DNA of 64,000 nucleotides from Patagioenas fasciata (Eukaryota; Chordata; Aves; Columbiformes; Columbidae), in NCBI RefSeq assembly GCF_037038585.1, contig NC_092520.1:117214501-117278500 (forward strand), in the 5' to 3' direction. Every line of letters begins with the position of its first letter. Position 1 is the stretch's first letter. The notes beneath the pieces are model-generated. The model had not been told where the DNA came from and did not search any database. It was given only the letters and a program-made list of their open reading frames with translations. The position numbers were made by a program, and so were the translations under genes. Positions 12,401-25,500 of this stretch are shown piece by piece.

Positions 12401-15400
12401 TGCATCTCTTTAGACTGTAGAAAACAAAACTAATTTAGAATTCTTACCGCTTTGTTTGAAACAGAGTTTCTTCTTCTGGTAAGCAATGAAACTAGATACT
12501 GCTCCGATTACAGTAGCAACCACAGCACTCACAATTCCAGCTATTGCTCCCTGAGAAGCTGGAAAAAAAAAAAAAGTCTGTATACATTTTTCAGAATTGA
12601 AAGCAATATGTCAAACTTGTATTGTCTCAAAGAAGACCTTGTGAACACTTCCAAAAAACAATAAACTGGAATTATTACATGCAACTGTACTAATCAACTC
12701 TTTCTGTCTTTGTGAATGATGAAAAGTGAATCATCCAATTTTATAACCATTGATTTCTTAGCAATGCCTATCGTTAAACAACTTAAGCATGCCTGTCGTA
12801 AGATCCACTAAGCAAAAAAGCTACCCTTTCACAGCCAAATCTTTATGTGAATGCAATCAGTGCACCAGCATCTCTGAGACGTGAACACTTTTGAATCATT
12901 TGCAACACAGAGATTTTAAAAATTATGAAATCAGAGCTTGAAAGTAAGAATTCTAGATCCCACAGAAGATTTTAAGCTGAAACCTATTACCAGAAGTGAC
13001 CATTCTAACACAATATTAGCAATATAGAAAACCCCAGAAAACAAGCTTCGGACATGCAGACACCATCATACACATAAATTTATGCATTTACCCTCAGTTT
13101 CTTCATTTGGACTTGGGCCCTTTCGTTCTATAAAAATGAAAAAAAAAGTTTCAGATTTTACATGTCTAAAGAACAGCCATAATAATTGTTCAGCTTTCTG
13201 CCAATTAATCATGCAAAAGCCATCTACTATATCCATATAGCACTAGGTTCTCTGGCACTCAAACTTCCTGTTTTCAAAGCACAGCTCACGGTGATGCCAA
13301 CTTAAGCCTTGGGTGCTCAGCACTTGTACAAAATGAGCGTAGTACACCTGTGAAATTTGGATTAATCAGTTTGCCTACCACCACAGAATACCTAGTGGAG
13401 AGAACAGCATATAATTTCAGGGAAGCATTCAGTTGTATTTCCATGGAACCAACTATCTTTCCCTAAAATCCTGGACTAATTTACTGAATATTTTTGCAAT
13501 TCTCTTAGCAAACAAGACAGAAGGTCTATAAATACTATTCTTATTTGGCACTATGCAACTTGCACCACTGAAGGAAGAACCTGTGCAGAGAAAAACCTCA
13601 CAGAAGTCTCAAAAGATGCTTCTTGTCCTTGCCAGTTTTCAGGTTACCGCCTCGAACCTTGGATGGTGAGAGCTTCCCAAAAAACAAGCATCAGTAATCT
13701 CTGTCTGGGACAATCCTCTGAAGGAGTCAGTAACGCACAGCACATCTCAACATCACATCAAGATACTTAACCTAAATTTGACCTGCTGTAACACACACAG
13801 GGATGACTAACCCCATGCTAATGATGACCATTACTGCAGCTTGGTCCAAATGACCACCTCTGTACTGAGCTGCACTGTAAAAACTAGACATGACAGACTA
13901 CTCAAAACAAGTTTAGTTTTTCTACCGCTCAGAACAGATAGAACCTACAGCACTTGAAAGTCTAAGGATCAATTCATCCTGTGGGACAGATAAATTTTTG
14001 AGAACACAGGGTGGACCCTCTTTGGCCCATCTCTGGGCTTCCTAACCACAAGAACTAAAATAAAATGAGAGTATGTCACAGGAGTTCTGAGCTTTTGAAA
14101 TAAGTACCACATTCACATCTCAATTTTCAAACCCCAGTTTCTTAGCGTAACAGTGAAAATCACTGAAGGTTCCTAGACCACTTTTACATCTTAATTATCT
14201 GAGGGTTTGGGCAGAGACAGAACACGTTTTTTTTTCAACTGGAAGGTATGGTCTTAAGTTTCAGAGACAAAACCCAGAGTTATTACAAGCTAGACCATGT
14301 TAACCAGCTTGTGAGCAAGCTTTTATCAAAAGCTCAGGTAGCCATAGGATCAATATGAAGCACAACCCACTCTCTTACCATTGTTGCCACTACCATCGCC
14401 TCCTCCTTTTGGTAAACTGCCAGCTAGATCTGAGTCGTCAAAGTTGCCTATAAAAAATCAAAATAATATCGTTTTACATGTTTTAAGTTCAGTTAAAAGA
14501 CATCTCAAGGCACATAATGTCACAGAAGTTTTCTCTAGATTATTCAGCTGAATTTGTGGTGGTTTTATGCTCAGTACTGAAGTCACAATACACTCCTGTT
14601 TCAAAAGCCCTGTCAACCTAAAGTCTCTTCAGCTCGGTACTACGCAGTTTGATAGCAACACTCTGGACTTCCTGAACTGAGAGAAGTCGGTGTCCAAGAG
14701 CAGGTGGTACTGCACAAGTCACAGGCTAAGCAAGCAAGAAGCCCTGTTAGCTACTTAAGCAGAACAGCCCAAGTTTCACTATCCTGTTAAAGAAGAGAAA
14801 GAATGTGGACAGGAAAGGTCAATTTGTTTTCAAGGCTGAAGATGTGACTGTTTCTTCAGAGTTGGGTTTCTAAGTCACAATCGATCTTTTGAACCTGTAC
14901 AGCACAGCAGCTAGAGGAAGTAAAAAAGAAAAAAGAAAAAAAACCCCAACACAACAGAATTCAACATGCCACAGTCCAATGACTGCAGTATTTGCCTGAC
15001 AATGGGAAGATCCTAATGTAATTCCTTGCTCTGATTTATTGTAGGACATGAAGCCAGTCCCTCTCCTTTTCCACTGGATCCTACCTCATGGAGTCAGAGT
15101 TCTCTTTCTCTCTGCTGATGAATGAACCTTTAGTTTATGTAAAGCAGATCTGTTTCAAGCAGTAAATCTAAAAGCATTCCATTAGAGGATGTTCTAGCTG
15201 GGTGGCAAAAGCACTGTACTGAGGCATGCAGGACCTGAATTCAAATACCTGCTGCAAATCAAGCAGGAAAAGGAACAAGAACCAGGGCTTGCATTTCAGT
15301 AAAGGACTCTTTACCATCATATTTCTGGATAATATCATCACCACAGCTGCAGACACCTGAATCTGTTTTGTTTGGAGTCAGGCAAAGGCAAAAAAAACCA

Positions 15401-16554
15401 TCTAAAGCACAACAGGCAGGGAAGGACATATATTTTAAGCCCTCATTTCAAACACAACATAATTTTATTTCTTAACTAGGGGCTTTAAAAGCAAAACTAA
15501 ACAAAATAACCATTTAACTTTGAACTTTAGCTTTAACATATTAGAATACAGTTCACAAGTAGTTCTGACTGACATTTTAGCATGAGTAGCAGGTTTGTAA
15601 TGACAAGTCAATTCACTAAACAGGTGCTCCACCATGGGCAGCCAACAGCAGCACTGCCCGAAGCGTGCACGCTCTGCCCCATCCTTTCTCCTCTCCACAG
15701 CATCCCACTTTTAAGTGAAAGAAAAGTGGCTCAACAGGTTTGTTATGGAATTTCAAGACTGCTGAAAAGCTTATCTGCAAGACAATTTTTCCTCAGTCCT
15801 CAGTATTTATCCAGTGCAACATCTGACGTACATAACAGCCAGTTAACAAGATGTAATTATTATAAATTCAACTGAAACAGTAAAACCATATCACGATTCA
15901 GGAGTTTGTGCTAGAAACCTTACCGGTGTCTTTAGGATGTGCAGGTGGACCTTGCTTTGGGTTATCTACACACAGAAGAGAGATTTGGGAAGAAAAAGAA
16001 AAAGGTTAAGAGATCAAAAGCAGACTACAATACAGTAACTTTGAAAGGGACCAGGAAAGATTAAGAAATACTTTTCTACTGTTCAGAAATTCCTGTTAGG
16101 TCAGTCTTACCAGTGTCTCTGGGATTTGAAGGTGGATCTGGCTTGGGGTCATCTGTAGACAAATAAGAATAAAGGGCCCCAAGTTACTAGTGTGAAGAAA
16201 CCAGAAGCAGAGCAAAGCAAAGCATACATGAGCATGAAAGACTACCTTCCCCATGTCATTTCCATTTCTTTTAATTAGATACTGGAGGTTTTTTTTTTTT
16301 TGTTATTTTAGGTTAAACACTGTACTTTAATGTGTTTCTGCTGCATTAGCCTGTATGTCAGACTCTTGCTATAACTGAACATATACAGAAGAACTCACTA
16401 AGGTGCTACAGAGCCCTTCAGTTTGCACATCTGACCTCAAACACTGAACATCTTTAAGTTTTTCTACCAGGTACAGATTACCTGGCTGTTTCCTCTTTTA
16501 AAACTATCGGATTTTAACCAAAAATAAAGGTTCGTACCTCACTGTAAAAAAAAA

Positions 16555-16585
<31 letters not shown>

Positions 16586-19500
16586 CAAGATACACATGAT
16601 GAAACTAGAAATGTAGTCCCCACAATGACGCTTCATTTAGTTTGTCACAAAATAGGAGAATAAGAGAGACCTTAGTAATTAGCTCTGCACTATTTATATT
16701 TATGGCTGAACTCTATGACCCAGAGGGTCTAGTCCAACTGAAATTACGCTATGATTCTATGATTCTATTTGGTTACAGTCTCTGTTGCCCACACTGAATT
16801 AACACACTAGCAGTGGTTTTCACTGTGTTTTCACCAACAGCTGAACTAATCCAGTAGCCCGTTTGTTCTACATGCTACTTCTCTGTGATGTTGCATGGTC
16901 TTGCCTCCTCCTACCTCTAGCACATGTCAGATCAGGTCCCCTTAGGCTCTCTCTGTATTCAAAGTAAAGAGGCAGGCACCCCCAGAACATGGTTCTAAGA
17001 CTCCAACCTAGGCTTGCCATCCTATAAAGGATCCTCTCTCTTCACATATGTGAACCATCTGATTCATTCAGTCAACTGTTTCTCAACTAGTCAACACTGA
17101 TTTCAAAAACATCAGCAGTGGGACACAGACTGCTTTAAGAGAGACAGAACTTCAAAGGGCTAAATCAAACAAAGCAGCAAACAGTGCTACTGTCCGACAA
17201 CTGCATGTCCTGTGTTAGGAAAGCCATCTATACTCCAACAGGTCTAGTGGTGGTACTAAAAAAGCTACTGTGCATTATCTGCCTAACTGAATGCAGCTTT
17301 TAAATACTGCAATTTCTACTGCTGCCCACACTGCAGAGCTGAAGCGCATTAGAATGAGGATCTTCCCTCTCATTATTCCAGATAGAGGAAAGTTTCTTTG
17401 TGCTACTAAAATTACTTCCTGGAAAGGAAGAGGTTACTTCAGTTTTAAAAACTAATTCCATTGTTTATGGAATTAGTGCCATCTAGTGAAGACACAGCAA
17501 TGAAACAAGTAGGACTTGGCGAAGAAATAAGTGAAGTATCCACTTTTTGTAACCCAGACCCTTTAAAAATGGAGGTAAATAAGCATAATAGACTGCAATT
17601 ATTTTTATCTGCAATCTGTTACTTTAATCAACAATGTAACCCCTTATTACATTTAGGCAATAAAGAAAGGCTAGATATTGCACCAAGTATCACTGAGCAA
17701 CATCTAGGGAAACATACTTACCAGGGTGAAGAGCATGTTCCAAGCTGAAATCATCTACAAAGAAAGAAGGGGAATTCTAAATATAATGCAAAAACTGAGC
17801 TAGTTTTAAACTATTTTACACCAAAAGCACCTCACCAGTAATATAATGGCATGCTCACTCAACAGTGGCCCACAGAAGAGCACCACAGAGCTACCAGGCA
17901 TTATCTGCCAAACTACATGCTGGTTTTGGTGATTGTGGTACATCTCAAGCTCAAAATATGCAGACTGAAAGCCAACAGAAAGGATTCTCATGGGGTCTTT
18001 AAGCTTGTGAAGTCACAAAGTAAATTTGTAAAAGCACTATCAGAAGACTCCAAAATGCAGAAATCCTTTTGCTATTAGGGAACTGCTTTCTTATATAGAA
18101 ATACCACAACTCTGTGTGCCACTAAATGGAAAAATTCAGACTCTCAAATTAGTTTGTACAATTATACTTGACTTCACAGTAAAAGGCATTACAAGACAAT
18201 TGGATCTCACCTGGATCTGATGGTGGTGGCTTCTGAGATGGGAGAGACTTCCTTGTAGTGTCTGTCAGGGATGGTTAGGAAAAAACAAAACAAAACAAAA
18301 CAAAACCAACTATTTAATACACTGTTCAGAAGATATATGAAGGTCAAATGTAAGCCTATTTCTATACACTAAAAACATAAGATCAAGTCTATACAGAAAG
18401 ACATTTCCACCTTAAGAGGAATTCCTGAGTGTTCCCAAAGACAATTTTCTGTTCTATGTGGTCAACATTTTGACATACCCACAGATGAATTGTTCCACTG
18501 AGGTTTAAATAACCCATATGTGGGGATGATGTCATGCTTGGTCATGTAGTGATACTCAGAAAAAAAAAAAAAAGTCACAAGAGCCACTATTTTCCCACCT
18601 ACCTCCCAAAATTTATAAGAGTTTAATACTTACCAATTGCATCTTCTAAGCTGAAGTCATCAAAATTGCCTGTAGAAGATGAATGCGACAGTAAGAACAC
18701 TGTTTTTTCTTACTTAAAACCAACACTTATCACAGTCATAAACATGTATTTGATCTATGGAGGTATGCTTTCTGCCTCCCGCATCAGACTAGAATAATAG
18801 TTTGAGTCAGGTTTTAAGACAGACATTCTTTTCTCTTTCTCCAGACAACCATCCACACACCTCTTTGGAAAAATAAAGCAGAAGCACTAAAAACTGTGTC
18901 TATAGAAAGGATCCAGAGGGCCAGAACATATATTCCTACAGTCAATATAATGCACTTAATCCTTTATTCTTGCCACTGCTATTGCATGCTCTCTTAGTGA
19001 CATCCACAGCATATTCTTTCCCAGCCTTCTTTCCACTGAACCACAAAGTGAGCAGGGGCACAGATCAAATTCAGAAGAATTTACAAGATTAAAGTGTGAA
19101 GAAGAGCCTTGGAGCACAAAGGCTGGTATTAAAGTTCTATGATCAGGTAATGGATTTAATACTTCAGTATTAAAAATTATTTTAATGGGTTTATAGGAGT
19201 TATCTTTTCCCCTAAAAGGGTTAACAGTATGAAGGTGGTTAAGTTATTAGCACAGATGATCTTGAGCAGCCTCTTCAACCTCCTAAAAGACAATAAAATG
19301 CAGCTGTCACCACTATTGGCTCTCCACTCCAGGCAGTTTCAATTTCAGCCCTTAGGAAAAGAACATTCTCTCTTGCTGAATTAGGTCGGTTGCTAGAGCT
19401 ACTGCTGCTTACCCAGCCAGCTGCAAGCACACTAACTCAGTATATTCACGATACAAACTGGTTTCACAGCATGAGTGTAGTAGTATGATCTCAGCAGCAG

Positions 19501-22500
19501 AGGCTTGTAAAATAAATCGAAAGCTATAACAACTGCTTGGGATACTTCTGATGGTTCATCATTCCTACTTTCATTGAAGCATGGAAAAAGAAAAAGGCAT
19601 GAAAGTAGATATCAACTATTCAAGAAAAAGACATCCAAATATACTGCTTCAGCCCAAAGGAAGCTGGAGGACTTTTTCTACCTGCTGAGTATCAAGTCAG
19701 CTAGAGCAGAACTTCATACCAGCCAGAGCTACCTTAATGCAGAAGACACACGCATAAAGCATTGATGTATCTGGATTTTCCACTAAGAATGTTGCTGCAG
19801 AAGAGCAATCAGAACTGGCTACTGCAAAGTTTGAAGAGAGTAATAAAAAACAAATATAAAAAATCAATCCCCAAGCAGAATGTTCCTTCTGTTTACACGA
19901 CAGGCCAAGTAAATCCAAGGACAACTCACAAGTCTTGTACCAGGAGTGATGGACACTCGAATACTTGGTGACATCTTTGACATCTTTCGTCTCAACTGAG
20001 GTAAAAATTGAAATCTCTTTTCCTTCTCAGATAACTGCAGTAATAATACTTTTTTTTTTTTTTTTTTTTTTTTTCCCCAGAGAGTAAATAAGACTAAAGT
20101 TGTGGCATTTTTTGTTTGTTTTTGCTTTGACTTTGTTTGGGTTGCTGTTGTTTGGTTTTTTTTTTTTTTATGGAAGCAAGGAACGACAACTGCAATAAAA
20201 AAATCAAATGCCAGCTTGCAGTTTCCTGAAAACATCCTTCAAGCTAGTCTTCAGTTTGACCAACTGAACTGCTACAGCAGAAACTGAAATCTGAAGTCTA
20301 AGTAGTGATTCCCATACTAGAATATTCAAACTGAGTCCCCCCTTGTAGGGAGGTAGCACTGTCTGGGAAGTGACAGGTCCCTTCATGGAAACAGGCAATT
20401 CATGGCTTTATCACAGTGTGTGAACAAAGTGTATTTAGAACTTCCTGGATAAAGTCATTAGGTATGGATTTTGGATAGAAGATATGGATCTTGCGAGAAG
20501 ATATGCAAAATATTTTCAGGTCATTTATCTGAACCTACATCATCTTCCAATACAATATTCAAAACCTCTGTAAAATGAGCAGATGCTAAGACTCAAATCT
20601 CAGTTACCTCTAAGGTTACCCCTTTGTTTATGCTGCACAAAGAGACCTCCATATTAACAGACAAGAAAGGTCAAAACACTCAAGAGATATTTAAACAGGT
20701 ATTTGCATAGTTGTTCCTCAGATCTGAACTCAGGTTTTGTTTCTTTTGTCAAGTACATGCCTCTCTCAGGCTACAGGAATGCCAAAGACAGGACTTGCCC
20801 AGATATTTGCCAGTCTAACTCTAAGAAGACAGTGAAAAGGATCTGTTGAAGATGCATGCTCCTCAAAACACCCTATCAGAGAAGCAAGCAGAGGATGGAC
20901 CACTACCACCACCTGTTAACACTATCTGTCTTGAGGTTAAAGATACATCACTAGGTCAAGGAATGTTACATTGGCAGGTGTATTTCAAGAGAACTATTTC
21001 TTTTTAGAAGGAGGGAAAAGCAAACGTATACTCAACATGATGCTTTGGTGCAGCTAAAGTTTTACCTGGAGCAGAAAAAAGGCTATTCGAAGAGTTTCCC
21101 CATGCTACCATGAAACTCAAGAGGAGGAAACCAGTGTAAAAGAGTGTGTATTCAGTGACATTTCTATTTTAAGGGATTGTTTTCACGCGTGATCATCATG
21201 GAGGAATCGCTCAGGATGAGACAGCTGACTGCCAATCTCACATAAGATGTACCTTGAGAGAGTCATAAACCAATTTGAGAGTTAATAAAAGAAAAATATA
21301 ATTCCATATTGACTGGAATTATTCAGTATTCTGCATGCAGCGAGATGTCAGGCTCTTCAAACACATTATCTTATCTCAATAATGATAGCAGAAAATGTCA
21401 AAATCTAGCTTATGAAACTCATTACAATAATATGCACTCTGAAGTGCTGGCAATGTCCTTTCCCAGCAGAGACTGGTTGTTTCTCCATTGTTCATGACAG
21501 TACTTCATATATCTTTAAAGCACTTGCTTTTACAACCATACTCGCTTAGCTTTTAGTGTGGGTGGGGGTCCAGCTAAACTAGAAGTTAAATTACTTAGCC
21601 TGAAAGTAGTGGCTTGGAAGCAGGGATTCAGCTGCTGCCAGTGAAGAAACAATCAGACAACAAAGATGGATCTACAGAACTAAAATAAAGGTTCTAACAG
21701 GATCCAAGAAGAAAAAGTCAGCGAGAATACACTGCACTCTCTGTAGGTTTAAGGAACATCCAGAGTAACTGGGTTTATGAGCATTTTCTTAGTCTAAGCA
21801 AAGATAATTGCATATAAAGCAGATATTATGTTGTGTACAAAGTACAATATAGCAGGTATTTCTAGCTCCCATGAGTACAAGCAGATTCAAGAATATTTCA
21901 GGAGTGTCTATACTATTGTCCTTCCATGTCTGTAGCTCACATACCAGGATCTCAAGAGACAGATCTTCAGCAGGCTGTCCCCAGTAACCTGCATAGTTTG
22001 TGTCAGATGGGGGAAAAGCAGCAGGTAAAACAAAAGAGCAAACAGAAGCTTTTGAAAAGCTGATGAGCTAGAGGATATTCAAGAGAGCCAAGTAATTACT
22101 CAAATAGGAGCCCTCTGCAAAGACCCACTACCACCCTCAGAGACTTACTGCTACAGTATTAGATTAGTCACATTTACATTCCACTGCAGAAGCAAACACG
22201 AGCTTTGGAAAGTTCCTCCGTTAGTCACGTGTACGGTGACACACGAAGAAAGAAGCCTTGTGATGAATCACCACAAACAAATTTCTGACTTGAGAAACAG
22301 GCTGTTTGAATTTTGTTCTTCTAAAAATGCTGGTGCCCTCTTCCTTGCCTCCCTTCACTCCTCCCTCCCCAGTGCCCTGTGCACCACAGGCTGCTACAGA
22401 GCCTGCATGCTGCAACTGGTTTTCCAGTTGTAGGCCTACGGACTAGGTGACAGTGGTTGACTTGTTCCTGTCCCACTGCTGGATATTATCTGCCACTCTG

Positions 22501-25500
22501 TCGGTGGCCAACTAACTTAACATCATAGCATATCTTGAGTTGGAAGGTATCCACAAGGATCATCGACTCCAACTCCCTGCTCCTCCCAGGACTACCTAAA
22601 ACTAAACCTAAGGACTAAGAGCATCACTCATACACTCCTTGGACTCTGACAGGCTTGGTCCCATGACCACCTCCCTGGGGAGTTTGTTCCAGTGACCGAC
22701 CATCCTCTCAGTGAAGAACTTTTATTTAATGTCCAACCTGAACTTCCCCTGATGCAGATTCATGCCATTGCCTCCTGTCCTATTGCTGGTCACCAGAGAC
22801 AAGAGATCAGCACCTCCCCCTCCACTGCCTCCCTTGAGAAAGTTGTAGACTCAGATAAGGTCACTCCTCAGCCTTCTCCAGGCTAAACAAACCAAGTGAT
22901 CTCAGCCACTCCTCCTAAGTCCTGCCTTCAAGGCCTTTCACCATCTTGGTCACCCTGCTCTGGACACACTCTAAAAGTTTCATAGAATCATAGAATCATT
23001 TAGGTTGGAAATGACCCTTAAGACCATCAAGTCCAACCATTTGATGTTCTTACATTGAGGTGAGCAAAACTGTACAGTGTTTCAGCTGAGGCCACACCAG
23101 TGCAGAGCAAAGCAGGACAATCACCTCCCTTGCCAGCTGGCAATGCTGTGCTTGATGCACCCCACAACACAGCTGGCCCTCTTGGCTGCCAGGGCACACT
23201 GTTGGCTCATGTTCACCTTGCCATCAACCCAAACCCCCAGGTTTCTTTCTGTGGGGCTGCTCTCCAGCCTCTCATCCTTCTGTTTGTATGTATAACCAGG
23301 ATTACACTATCTCAGGTGATGAATCCAGCACTTGCTCTTGTTAAATTTCATATGGTTGGTGATTGCCTAACTTGGGTCTGTCTGGCTGCCTAGCCACTCA
23401 TTTTCATGAAATCTGCAAAAATCTTGATCTCAAGGTGATCTTTCATCTGTGTAGAGTTTACATGAAGTTTGGCAGCCCTCTTGGGAGATAAGGATGTTGA
23501 TAGCCACGAAGACATAAACTCTTGGACAACCAGGAAAAAAGCAGATTCTCCAGCTCTGAGCAGGGAAACTGGATTTTATACTCACACGTCTTGTACTTGC
23601 TCCCCTTGGAGGACTGAAAACAGTAGGAGCAGAAATATTGAGCGCTTAGCTATAAGTAGCCTCAAGTTCTGTAAGGGAAGATTCCGATTGGATATTAGGA
23701 AACATTTTTTCACGGAAGGGGTTGTGAAGTAGTGGAACAGGCTGCCCAGGGAAGTGGTGGAGTCACCACCCCTGGAGGGTTTTAAAAGACATGTAGATGA
23801 GGCTCTTAGGGACATGGTTTAGTGCTAGAGTTAGGTAATGGTTGGACTCGATGATCTTAAGGGTCTCTTCCAACCAAAATGATTCTGTGATTCTATAACA
23901 GATGCTACAGAAAATACAGGAAGGCAAACACATTGAAACTTGTTTGTGAAACACTTTAAATACAGAGCAAAGCCATCACATCCCTTACAATTGTTTCTTA
24001 AGCTTACCAGCACTTGATTCCAATCCAGGTTTTGCCCCACTAGAATTAGTTACCTACAATAAAAAATTTCTACTGCTCAGCTCATACTCAGTTATTTTCC
24101 AACATGTCCAAGAGGAACAATTTAATCATAAAACCTGAGAGAAAGGTGAGTTGGTTCTCCATACACTGCTGTAAGAACTGCCTTTCTAAAGTTTCAAATG
24201 GAGAACCCAGAACATGAAAACCACTTGCTGTGAGGTGGAGGAACATACTTAAAACTAAACTCCTCCTCCCAGCCAGGGCAGAGGTTTGCAGGCAAAATCC
24301 CTCTGCAACAGGCAATGCAGATGGGATGTTTACTCCCACTGCCAAGCAGCAGTTTATAATTAGCCCTGCCTGGAGTCTCATGAAATTAAATCCCACACAG
24401 TTGGTTTCAAACCCCGTTCCTCCCATAAGCATCCACCTATTGATGCTGCTTTTCAAGTTTAGTTTCTCTGCAGAGCAAGAGAAAACAAAAAGCTTTGCAT
24501 AAAGTCCATTCTGAAGAATGAAGCCCCTTTCTACCTAAAATAAATATGGCCCAAACACAAATAACAACTGTAGGTCAGCCAAAAAACAAAGATAATTTTT
24601 TATATGTGGGGAGTGTCTGCTTTCTGCACATCTGGAGCTTTCACTCATATATCTGATGGGAATAAAGGCAGCTAAGCCTCCGCTGCAACCAATAAAAAGA
24701 TATATTTCCTCTTCAGAAACATGCACCAGACTACTCCAATAACTATTATACTTATTTATTCTTACAGTGATCCAAAAGCTACTTCCCTGAAAAATTACCT
24801 TATTTGCACCAGTCTTGAAAATATAGTGCAGAGAAGTTAGGCAGATATGTCGCCTAATCTGTGATTTATTTTAATATTTTAATTACTAAGTATTCCTTCC
24901 ACCCAGAAATGGAAATCTGATATATTAAATAAACAATATAAAGCCTATAAGGTCACATTTTGACTCAAAACTATTTTAAGTAAATAACTGCAGTCATACA
25001 AGGGATTTAAAACAGAACATGGGAATACAAGCCATTTACTGGACAAGAAAAAACATTTTGAAGCACAGTTCAGAGAAATCTGCTTGTCTAAAAGCTTCCC
25101 ATGCATTGGGTAGCTTTTGTTTCCCCTTTGAGTGGCAGGAAGTAGGAAAATAAAATGAGATTCTAAACATTAGCTATGAGCAGAGTTTTTTGATTGAGGA
25201 TTTGATGTAGGAACAAGAGGACACAATGAATAGCTCTAAATCAGCAGAAAGCATACAGAAAAACTGAGTCAACCACAAAGCTAGAGATTTAACACGATTG
25301 CAACAGTCCTGCCAAATGCCGAGCTACTTCTCCAGAAACAAGAAGGGGTAAAAGAGAATTATGCAATAGTTACATAATGTCTCAGAACTCCCATGAGTCC
25401 CTTCAATCAAGCAGTGAAGATAAAAGCAAATATTTGCATCTTAGTCACAACCTGCCCAGTGACGAGGTGTCTACCACAGCACAGTCTGCCTGGTTTCTTA

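Noticed and set aside
19864-20235. 123-codon minus-strand open frame rich in Lys/Gln/Thr
   Set aside because: It is driven by T tracts read in reverse, inside CD99 intron 1.
24008-24039. Exon-like segment with a GTAAGC donor in intron 1
   Set aside because: Phases do not fit CD99 or the 26.2 kb segment without a choice of frame, and the segment is too short to support.
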